Positions 36,750-43,519 of a stretch of 64,000 nt of DNA are shown here, one piece after another. Source of the stretch: Candidatus Jettenia caeni (GTDB lineage: Bacteria > Planctomycetota > Brocadiia > Brocadiales > Brocadiaceae); the NCBI GenBank assembly GCA_000296795.1, contig BAFH01000004.1, forward strand, positions 868,001 through 932,000. The letters are read 5' to 3'. The translations under genes and the position numbers were made by a program. How positions within the stretch are numbered: the first letter of the stretch is position 1; each line of letters starts with the position of its first letter. The notes under the pieces are model-generated. The model did no database searches, was not told the DNA's origin, and was given only the letters and a program-made list of their open reading frames with translations.

Positions 36750-36778
36750 ATTATATTTACAGAATGAGGCTTTGTCAA
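36750..36778 (-). promoter_or_regulatory. Sigma-70-type promoter of the DegT-lptD-...-kor run
   Basis: On the minus strand TTGACA (36778-36773) and TATAAT (36755-36750) are both perfect and are 17 bp apart. The start codon of the aminotransferase is 81 bp downstream of the -10. The following genes through korC are all on this strand, many with small gaps or overlaps. No operator-like symmetry is clear. Confidence 0.8.
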
Positions 36779-36823
36779 TTAAAAAGAGATTTTACCTATC
36801 CTAACTTATGTCGAACATTAATC

Positions 36824-36853
36824 TTGATTTCAGTTATTCTTTTTATGTAAAAT
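36824..36853 (+). promoter_or_regulatory. Probable promoter of tRNA-Arg
   Basis: TTGATT (36824-36829), an 18-bp spacer and TAAAAT (36848-36853), 24 bp before the mature tRNA 5' end. Confidence 0.5.
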
Positions 36854-36877
36854 TTCAAAATGTACGTGAAATGAGCA

Positions 36878-36951
36878 GCCCCTATAGCTCAACTGAATAG
36901 AGCGTTGGCCTCCGGAGCCAAAGGTTGCAGGTTTGAATCCTGCTGGGGGCG
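36878..36951 (+). tRNA. tRNA-Arg (anticodon CCG)
   Basis: A 74-nt cloverleaf. The acceptor stem gcccctA pairs with tgggggc (G-U at the sixth pair), and the D arm is gctc...gagc. The anticodon stem ttggc/gccaa encloses ctccgga, so the anticodon is CCG (codon CGG, Arg). The T arm is gcagg-tttgaat-cctgc, and the discriminator base is G. The CCA end is not encoded. Confidence 0.95.
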
Positions 36952-36963
36952 CTTGTATTTCAC

Positions 36964-37142
36964 GGGTTTCAAGGTATCGTTTAGTCAAGGGTGGCACTGA
37001 CAAACCATGTCCCTGTATGTCTTCAACAGGGATCGTTTGTCAGTGTGTTATATTCCCTATCCACGTTGGCATTTGAAGCAAGCACGGCAAACGGAGAGAC
37101 ACATTATTATGCGTCTGTACAGTCCGTGCCACCCTGAAACCC
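36964..37142. repeat. Nested imperfect palindrome after tRNA-Arg
   Basis: An inner hairpin is formed by cactgacaaac (36995-37005) and gtttgtcagtg (37035-37045), with extra pairing of tccctgt and acaggga inside. An outer pair is gggtttca plus agggtggcac (36964-36971 and 36988-36997) with gtgccaccctgaaaccc (37126-37142). The left outer arm is interrupted by 16 bp. The gap 36952-37465 otherwise shows only a 62-codon frame made from these repeats, which I do not believe is a gene. Confidence 0.5.
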
Positions 37143-37465
37143 GCTTCATGAAAATGAAAATTCCTCTGCAATCAAGATACCGCATGAAGGTGTGACACAT
37201 GCGTGACGTAGCACCTCCAAAATAATAGTAAATATGATGGATTTTATTAGAGATCAAAATGGAATGGCAGCTTTACTGGTAAAGTCCTGAATTACTTTCT
37301 CTATACAGAAGCTGAGATGAAGGAAGAAGTGATTACTTTGTGAAACCCCTACAGAATGCAAGCGAAAACAGGCTTATTAAATACCTCTCAAAACAGGCTG
37401 TAAAGCCATAAGTATAGTAGTATGAAAAAAGCTAAGATTTTCAATGTATCCTTCCTTGTTTTACA

Positions 37466-37726
37466 TCAATTTTCTAATAGTCCTTTACTGATAAAGAATT
37501 TTAATGTTCGCTGAACATCTCCTGCTATATCATATTCTCTTGTCATAGAAAAGTTATCCCTTACAGCTTGTTCTATATCTTCTATACTATGCTCACCATC
37601 ACAAAGTTCCCAAATGAATTTTGCCGTAGCATTAAGGACATGGAATACCCGCTCCCTGGCGCTATAAAGAAGCGTTTCACGTCCTATGTCTTGTACAAAA
37701 ATACCCTGTTTTCGGATAGGCATCAT
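37466..37726 (-). CDS. PqqD-like peptide-binding protein (RiPP recognition element)
   Basis: An 86-residue protein of the PqqD superfamily. Diagnostic features: an N-terminal beta hairpin (IFVQDIGRETLLYSARERVFHVLNATAKFIWELCDG), with the N-A-T-A-x-x-I-W-E-L-C-D-G phrase that ends the winged-helix start. A conserved helix IEDIEQAVRDNF follows, and a C-terminal helix DVQRTLKFFISKGLLEN. PqqD proteins hold the leader of a ribosomal peptide and present it to a modifying enzyme. The start could be either of two adjacent ATGs (37726, 37723); a ribosome site aaggaat lies about 20 bp upstream. It is 176 bp downstream of the small peptide gene on the same strand. No radical SAM or other modifying enzyme is in the window. 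Confidence 0.82.
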   Translation of the reverse strand: MMPIRKQGIFVQDIGRETLLYSARERVFHVLNATAKFIWELCDGEHSIEDIEQAVRDNFSMTREYDIAGDVQRTLKFFISKGLLEN

Positions 37727-37902
37727 CTTATCATTATCATCATTCCTTATATCCTTTTTATTAATGATAACCAGACCTCCAATAAGGGCAATGCGATATT
37801 GTTAACCAATCCATAAAAATTTCGTTGTTCCTCCTCTCCGTAATTTCTTATACTTTTCGTATAATACAGTAATACCATCAAATAAAGATAAGTGAAAAAC
37901 CT

Positions 37903-38052
37903 CTATGATGCTAAAACTTCCATGTGCATGTTCTGATGCATCGGTCGTTTTGATCTCATTGGTCTGTGACGGACTAACTCTTCAAGAATCTCTTCATCGG
38001 TATAGGTAACCACACTGGGTAACTCATATTCGGGTAATTTTTTTTCTTCCAT
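37903..38052 (-). CDS. Short peptide, candidate RiPP precursor
   Basis: A 49-residue peptide. The ATG at 38052 follows aaagga by 8 bp, a better start than the longer frame from 38112. Residues 1-26 are an acidic leader with PSVVTYTDEEILEEL. A similar T-Y-T/S-D-E-E-I-L-E-E-L phrase is known to me from putative RiPP precursors near PqqD proteins. Residues 27-49 form a basic, Met/His-rich tail with an R-P-M phrase repeated twice (VRHRPMRSKRPMHQN...) and no Cys. Such a leader/core contrast fits a precursor. Family membership is by motif memory, not search, so it could also be an unrelated small protein. Confidence 0.6.
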   Translation of the reverse strand: MEEKKLPEYELPSVVTYTDEEILEELVRHRPMRSKRPMHQNMHMEVLAS

Positions 38053-38475
38053 TTTGTATATCCTTTCCGTAAATAGGAATTTTTTCTGTTTAAACTTTCC
38101 GGTCTTATTCAAGTATTTTATCGATTTTAGGAAATCATCTTTATCAAAATATGTACCAGTTAACAGTCAAATTTTGAAATGTTTATTTTTAGAAAATTAT
38201 TTACATCATAAGTACCATTAAATAATAGATTTAAATAGTTTTTAGCAGGAAAAATAAACTATGAAATTCAGGCAATAGCAGAATAAAATTATCAAACAAA
38301 ACAATAAAAAGTGTGACGTGACACCAGGGAGTGCCATTGTAAGGTGCGACATGGCACACTATATGGCACAATACAGAGGAAGCAAGATATGAGCAGAGGA
38401 GTAAATAGTGATAGCACAATATTGTATTTAAGCACAAATAACCGAAATTGCGATCTGTGGTTCCTGATTCTACCG

Positions 38476-39837
38476 TTATGAACGGCCGTAATCATCCTCT
38501 AATCTGACAATGTCGTCTTCTCCTAAGTAGTTACCGCGCTGGATCTCAATAAATACCAGAGAAGATTGCTCCTGATTTGCTACACGGTGAGCTGCTCCTT
38601 TGGGAATATCAATGGCTTGCCCTGATTTAAGCAATATCTCTTTCCCGTCTATAGTTACCGATGCTTTGCCCCCGACCACATTCCAATACTCCTCACGTTG
38701 AAAATGTTTTTGGTAGCTAAGCCGGTTTCCCGGCAGAACTGTAATCCTCTTTACCTTATAAGTGGGTTCATCCAACAGCACCTCCCACTTTCCCCAGGGA
38801 GGATTAGCATGGTGTGCCCGTGGTCTTTCCATCTCAAGTATCTTCTTGTATACTTTAAGGTAGTCATCCACCATACGATCCTGACTAAAACGATCTTCTA
38901 CCCATCGGCGACATTGCATCCGATTAATTGTGGAAATGTGTTTCAATCTATTCAATGCATCTTCAATACTTTCAACAATATACCCTGTTTCACAGTCTTT
39001 TATAATCTCATGCATGGCGCTTCCTGAAAAAGCAATAACTGGTGTTCCGCATGCCATGGCCTCGATAATGCTCAGATCAAAAGGATCTCCGAAACGAATT
39101 GAATGCAAAAAAGCATAGGCGCCACCCAGCAATTTATCCTTAAGTACCTGATCTATCATTCCACAATGAATTATAAGATGATCCCCCTGCTGCGGAAGCA
39201 CAACATTCTCAAAATAGGTTTGGTCCAAAACATTACCGGTAAGAATAAGTTTCATACCAGATTTCCGGGCAATCTCAATCGCCTCTTCAATACCATTATT
39301 TGGATGGATATTACCAAAGGATATAAGATAGTTTTCTTTTTGTTCTTTCAACGTAAATGACTGTAAATCGATACTATCATAAATTGTAGAGATATACTCC
39401 AGGCAAGGGTTGCGACTGGCAATACTCGTCGAAACGTAGTAGCTTCGACCTTCGTCTTCCTTAAAAAGAGATAAGATGTCCGAAGAAGGCGCATGAATTG
39501 TAGTAACCATCGGAGTATTAATGAGGCAGCGGTAAAAGAGAGGCACGAGATTAAAGTAATTGTGGATTAAATCGAACTCTCCGGCCTTTTTCAACACATT
39601 AACCATATGAGAAGATACACAGGCTATAAAGTTAAGGTGGTTTTCTTCTTTACAAGGAATTGAGCAGTTGGGTTCGAGTCGTTCTTTTGTTTCTAAGTCA
39701 CTGCTGGTAAAGAGTGTGACATCCACTCCCCGTTTTATTAAACCTTCGGATAAGAGTGAAATGGCATTTTTCCTTGAATTGCAAGATTTGTGATGCTGCA
39801 TGAACCTGCCTGATGGCGATAGTATGGCAATTCTCAT
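38476..39837 (-). CDS. GT4 glycosyltransferase fused to a cupin (phosphomannose-isomerase-like) domain
   Basis: A 453-residue two-domain protein. Residues 1-335 are a GT4 glycosyltransferase: MRIAILSPSGRF start, the phosphate-binding LISFGNIHPNNGIEEAIEIA (171-190) and the donor motif DLSIIEAMACGTPVIAFSG (254-272). Residues 346-450 are a cupin related to the C-terminal domain of type II mannose-6-phosphate isomerase / mannose-1-P guanylyltransferase. It contains LPGNRLSYQKHFQREEYWNVVGG and IDIPKGAAHRVAN, including the metal His and Glu. The fusion may bind or isomerise the sugar phosphate that feeds the glycosyltransferase. It is 423 bp upstream of the peptide gene; that gap holds no believable gene. 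Confidence 0.87.
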   Translation of the reverse strand: MRIAILSPSGRFMQHHKSCNSRKNAISLLSEGLIKRGVDVTLFTSSDLETKERLEPNCSIPCKEENHLNFIACVSSHMVNVLKKAGEFDLIHNYFNLVPLFYRCLINTPMVTTIHAPSSDILSLFKEDEGRSYYVSTSIASRNPCLEYISTIYDSIDLQSFTLKEQKENYLISFGNIHPNNGIEEAIEIARKSGMKLILTGNVLDQTYFENVVLPQQGDHLIIHCGMIDQVLKDKLLGGAYAFLHSIRFGDPFDLSIIEAMACGTPVIAFSGSAMHEIIKDCETGYIVESIEDALNRLKHISTINRMQCRRWVEDRFSQDRMVDDYLKVYKKILEMERPRAHHANPPWGKWEVLLDEPTYKVKRITVLPGNRLSYQKHFQREEYWNVVGGKASVTIDGKEILLKSGQAIDIPKGAAHRVANQEQSSLVFIEIQRGNYLGEDDIVRLEDDYGRS

Positions 39838-40185
39838 AAGATTACCTCCCTAAAAACCCTTATGGTGTGTCTTTAAAATGAATGAGATTTCAAGGACAAC
39901 TAGAGATTAGGATTTTTAGCATAATCTATGCCATTTATGGTTTCAAATGTGTTTATCTGTGAGCATAATTCAAATAATCATTCTTAATGATGATAATGAA
40001 TCGGGAAAGATGCAGGATAATGCTGTACAGGTTATCCGGGAATTGTTTTGTAAACCAAATGCTCTCCGGTATAGTGGTCAATCTTTACCATGTACACAAT
40101 GGTAGAGACGCAAGATGTTCCGCCTCTACCTAATCCCGTAGGGATGTTATGATTATAGGAAAAAACAGAGAAAAGATTTTAAACC

Positions 40186-40234
40186 CCGAAGGGGTGACAT
40201 GGGATACCTGTGCTGAGATATCATCCCTTCGGGA
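40186..40234. repeat. Imperfect hairpin CCCGAAGGGGTGACAT / ATATCATCCCTTCGGG
   Basis: Arms 40186-40201 and 40219-40234 pair over about 13 of 16 positions around a 17-nt loop, and cccgaagggg is itself palindromic. It lies in the 525-bp gap 39838-40362, which otherwise has no convincing gene. Not followed by a T tract. Confidence 0.4.
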
Positions 40235-40362
40235 TTGAATTGTGGTATGTTCAGTTTCATATAGGGGGTACTATAGCTTTACCGCTTAATATTCCTCACA
40301 GTTTGTTAGGCTAAGTTGAGATACGAGAACTAACCCATTCATGAAGTACAGTATTCCCCGAA

Positions 40363-40575
40363 TTAAGTATTTCCGAGATACTTTAACTCACCAACATTAC
40401 AGACCGGACACCTCTCTGGGGTACCAAATGCATCTTTGCACGCCCCCATTTCGATCAGGCATTTTGCACAGACAGGATACTTATGTGCCTGGCAATGAGA
40501 AGCCTTACAGGAATATACCGCCCTTGGTTGCCAAAAAGTACTTTTATGCCCGCATCTGCTGCATTCAATTGCCAT
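40363..40575 (-). CDS. Small zinc-ribbon protein
   Basis: A 70-residue Cys-rich protein. The ATG at 40575 follows a strong aggagg site by 6 bp and is preferred to the longer frame. Paired metal ligands are visible: CSRCGHKS, CKASHCQAH, CAKCLIEMGAC and CPVCNVGEL, enough for two zinc sites or one rubredoxin-like knuckle pair. No enzyme motif is present. It lies downstream of the DUF1264 gene on the same strand with a 113-bp gap. Zinc binding is an inference from the Cys spacing; the partner is unknown. Confidence 0.65.
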   Translation of the reverse strand: MAIECSRCGHKSTFWQPRAVYSCKASHCQAHKYPVCAKCLIEMGACKDAFGTPERCPVCNVGELKYLGNT

Positions 40576-40688
40576 AGTATCCTCCTTAACTCTACAAAAA
40601 GGAACCACCAATCAATTTTATCCTCTGGTATTTTTAACAACGTAGCAAAAATCTCTTTCCATAAGCATACTCATTCTTTCCGGAGTTT

Positions 40689-41444
40689 TTATTTTAACTT
40701 CTTTGGTTTATCTGGTCCCTTACCAGTCCACTGCCGGCCAATCTCCTCAAGAGACTTAGGTACTTCCACTTTCGGAACCTGATAACCATATACCTTTCTC
40801 CGCTCACGCAGATCATCCGAAGCAATACCGAATTGCTTATCGCGTTTGTCTATCATCTCTTTGCTGATCTGCCCGTCAGCGCCGGCCGACCACATCAGGA
40901 GCGGTTCGCCGAGTGGAATATCAGTGCTGGGGTCAGGCCATGTATGAAACGTCTTACCCCAACTCATAATAAAACCTTCAAGCGCCTTATCACCCATGTC
41001 GGATAAATCCGGCACAATGAGTTGTCCGGCTATTATTTCATAAGCATGAGGATGCCAATACTTCTTTTCCTGTGCCGGGAGCGATTGATAGGTCTTATCG
41101 CTAATAATGTACTCTATACCAAGAAGCTTGGCAGGCGCTTCTTTGGAGTCGTATACGACACATTGGTGGAGCTCTCCATCCCGGATATTAAGATCCCGCA
41201 TTGAACAATAGTGATGAGCCTCTACCGCCAGATTAGGGTTGTTCTTGGCAATATGGAATGCACAGAGATATAGGTGGATATCCTTGATGGGATCAGCATA
41301 CTTCAACTTATTAACGTTGTTAACACCCTCACCCTCTTTTTCTGCTGCAATACATTTTGTTGCAATGAGCATGAAACCAAGAAACGCAATAATTACAACT
41401 ACCGTCATCTTGCTCATCGTCTTTTTATAAGAATGTCGACGCAT
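40689..41444 (-). CDS. DUF1264 (OBAP-like) exported protein
   Basis: A 251-residue protein with a signal sequence or anchor (KMTVVVIIAFLGFMLIATKCIAA). It has a domain that resembles DUF1264, known from plant oil-body-associated proteins and various bacteria. Typical phrases are LYLCAFHIAKNNPNLAVEAHHYCSMRD, HQCVVYDSKEAPAKLLGIEYIIS and KTFHTWPD. The catalytic role, if any, is unknown. The start at 41444 is 6 bp after aggag; upstream in-frame Met codons overlap the ribosome site. His and Cys residues are numerous, so metal or haem binding is conceivable but unproven. Confidence 0.8.
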   Translation of the reverse strand: MRRHSYKKTMSKMTVVVIIAFLGFMLIATKCIAAEKEGEGVNNVNKLKYADPIKDIHLYLCAFHIAKNNPNLAVEAHHYCSMRDLNIRDGELHQCVVYDSKEAPAKLLGIEYIISDKTYQSLPAQEKKYWHPHAYEIIAGQLIVPDLSDMGDKALEGFIMSWGKTFHTWPDPSTDIPLGEPLLMWSAGADGQISKEMIDKRDKQFGIASDDLRERRKVYGYQVPKVEVPKSLEEIGRQWTGKGPDKPKKLK

Positions 41445-41465
41445 TTCCATCTCCTTTCGTCTCAA

Positions 41466-41830
41466 CGATTAAGAAATTGTCTTTATCAATTCCTGATGTA
41501 ACCTTTCAAGATACTCAAAAATTACCTGTCTTTCTGCCAGATCAGATCTTTTCGGCTACCTGAACAACTTCACTTTCAACATATATTAAATCTATTGCAC
41601 AAGCAATTGAAAAATAGTTGGAATTTTGTAGTATACTTTTTTATTATTCACAGAAGGGCTTGCGGTAAATCTCTACAATTCCTTCTACATACAATAAGTT
41701 ATTTCAGTTACCAATATCTTTGCAGCAAAGTTTTTTATCTGGAGATAAAAAAATAACAGAGAATATATTTGTAATACTCTTTCTTTTCTCTTTTAAAGTT
41801 TAAACATGGTAAACGTTATCCAGGGAGGAA
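41466..41830. other. Divergent intergenic region without a recognisable gene
   Basis: This 365-bp gap lies between the DUF1264 gene (minus) and the membrane protein at 41831 (plus). I see no consensus promoter pair I can trust and no repeat. The only site of note is gggaggaa directly before 41831. Confidence 0.5.
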
Positions 41831-42817
41831 ATGCTCTTGAAGAACAAAGAACATGAAGAAACAGATACAGATAAAGAAAAGAAAAAAATTTGCCTGAATA
41901 TGAGAGATGTAATTACGTATTATATTGCACCATTAGGAAGTATCATTGTTGCAGTAGCTATCGGAATATCAGGATTCTTAGGCTCCAGCTATCTCAAGGA
42001 AAAGGCAGCCGTTAAAGCCCGTACTGAAAAGAGCTATCTAACCGTTGAAGCATTGCGAATTTACTCAGAGTTAATGAATAAACAGGAGGAGGTGGACAGT
42101 GTACTGCGAAAAAATATATTTGACTCAATTATCAGATCGTTTTCTGAAATGGAAAACGTACCGATTGAAAAACTCCTGCTAAATCTTAAACTTCTTGCCT
42201 ATAATTTTAATAAATCATTGAATATTAAACCCTTTTTTCTATTCCTCAGGGATAAAAAGTTACTTTCCAATACCATGTCCAGTGAGGAATATTTAAAAGA
42301 TTTGGAGAACATCGCACAATACGTTATTACCAGACAACTATGGGTTTTGGAAGGAGATGGTAAATGTTTTTTTAGAATAATTGATTTGAATTTACTTAAG
42401 CAAAATAAAGCATGTCTTCTGCTAAAAGATGAAACCATCACCCTGGGAGAAATAGAAAGAAACTTTAGAATCGCTGTGTTAGAAGTTAATACGAACATGA
42501 AAGAAATAAAGGTTAGATTAGAAATTAAAACATCACAAGGACCAAATCATGCATTGGATATAAAAATAGTAGAATTCTGGATAGGCTTATTTGATTTCCC
42601 CATGATTGATAATATTTACTTATTCCATGATCAGAGGTGTGCGATCATACTGAACCAATTTTCAGAACAAACTGCAAATATTGCTCTAGCACTCTTTCCC
42701 GATGCCCTTGCAGGCATGAAAGAAAAACCATATTACCAGGAAACAGTCCAACACATTCTTGAAACAGGTGAACTCCTGGGTGAAGAAGGATTAAAAAAAT
42801 CATGGTCGCTTAAATAA
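41831..42817 (+). CDS. Hypothetical membrane-anchored protein
   Basis: A 328-residue protein I do not recognise. There is one transmembrane helix near residues 30-52 (YYIAPLGSIIVAVAIGISGFL), preceded by a Lys/Glu-rich N-terminus, so most of the chain lies on one side of the membrane. The rest is predominantly helical with a mixed alpha/beta C-terminal half. A TTG at 41837 is 8 bp after ggagg and may be the real start; the ATG at 41831 is too close to that site. It stands between the DUF1264 and ferredoxin genes. No paralogue is seen in the window. Confidence 0.65.
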   Translation: MLLKNKEHEETDTDKEKKKICLNMRDVITYYIAPLGSIIVAVAIGISGFLGSSYLKEKAAVKARTEKSYLTVEALRIYSELMNKQEEVDSVLRKNIFDSIIRSFSEMENVPIEKLLLNLKLLAYNFNKSLNIKPFFLFLRDKKLLSNTMSSEEYLKDLENIAQYVITRQLWVLEGDGKCFFRIIDLNLLKQNKACLLLKDETITLGEIERNFRIAVLEVNTNMKEIKVRLEIKTSQGPNHALDIKIVEFWIGLFDFPMIDNIYLFHDQRCAIILNQFSEQTANIALALFPDALAGMKEKPYYQETVQHILETGELLGEEGLKKSWSLK

Positions 42818-43018
42818 CTACCATCAATTTTCATCAACCTCTTACTTACCAATGTGTATTAAAGAATGTCAGAACTGTTGCACAAGAATAAGTTTTGACA
42901 ACCTCTCATCGTATAAAAGTAAAAATATAACAAGAAGGAGATAATTTATTTGCAGCTTGCTGTACAATCTTATAAAATAATGGTTATTAATTATTTTACA
43001 AATCCAGGGAGTCTCGCC

Positions 43019-43447
43019 ATGAAAAAGAAATTCATAAAAGATAAATGTATAACGTGTAAGCAGTGCATGATGGAATGTTCTGTACGCCATTCTGCCTCAG
43101 GAAATCTCTATGACGCTTTTACAGAAACACCGAAATCCCATTACCGGTTACAAGTATCCATAAGAAAAGACAGGCCACATATGACGGTATGCCAAAATTG
43201 TGCAAAACCCAAATGTATGGCATCCTGCGAATATGGCGCTATCACAAAATATGAAGATGGTAATGTGGTCATTGATACAAAAAAATGTGTCGGCTGCTGG
43301 GCTTGTGTAGAGGCATGCCCTTTTGGCGCAATTACCAAGAATGCCGAACTTAATTTTGCCTTCAATTGCGACGACTGCAGGGGATTTGATACTATGGCCT
43401 GTGTAGAGGCATGTAAAACCGGCGCTCTCGTGTATACTGATAAATAA
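43019..43447 (+). CDS. Four-cluster [4Fe-4S] ferredoxin (DmsB/HycB/CooF type)
   Basis: A 142-residue electron carrier with 16 Cys in four sites. Cys 10/13/16/20 and Cys 58/61/66/70 are the first two; Cys 90/93/96/100, ending in Pro, is the third; Cys 117/120/128/132 is the fourth. This is the fold of molybdoenzyme and hydrogenase beta subunits and of CooF. It has no catalytic partner beside it, so it may serve an enzyme encoded elsewhere. I choose the ATG at 43019 (after ggga, spacing about 7). A TTG at 42950 preceded by aaggag would add 23 residues with no family match, but it has the better ribosome site. Confidence 0.9.
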   Translation: MKKKFIKDKCITCKQCMMECSVRHSASGNLYDAFTETPKSHYRLQVSIRKDRPHMTVCQNCAKPKCMASCEYGAITKYEDGNVVIDTKKCVGCWACVEACPFGAITKNAELNFAFNCDDCRGFDTMACVEACKTGALVYTDK

Positions 43448-43469
43448 ATATTAAATGTATTTTAGCATA

Positions 43470-43504
43470 GGTAGTAAGGGCAAATAGCTGTTGCCCTTAC
43501 TACC
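43470..43504. terminator. Perfect 14-bp hairpin between convergent genes
   Basis: GGTAGTAAGGGCAA (43470-43483) and its exact complement (43491-43504) enclose a 7-nt loop. It lies between the ferredoxin gene end (43447) and the leuS end (43520), which converge. No T tract follows on either strand, so it may act as a Rho-aided or weak bidirectional terminator. Confidence 0.55.
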
Positions 43505-43519
43505 AAACAAAAACTTCGC

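Noticed and set aside
37007-37195. A 62-codon frame after tRNA-Arg
   Set aside because: It overlaps the nested palindrome, its codons follow the repeat, and there is no ribosome site.
38231-38495. Hydrophobic minus-strand frames of 67-68 codons between the GT4-cupin gene and the peptide gene
   Set aside because: Overlapping alternatives in low-complexity AT-rich DNA without ribosome sites; they look like chance frames.
42869-43090. A minus-strand frame opposite the ferredoxin gene start
   Set aside because: It is a shadow of the ferredoxin coding sequence and leader with no own signals.
43470-43504. A strong Rho-independent terminator
   Set aside because: The stem is perfect but no T run follows on either strand, so it is listed only as a hairpin of uncertain strength.
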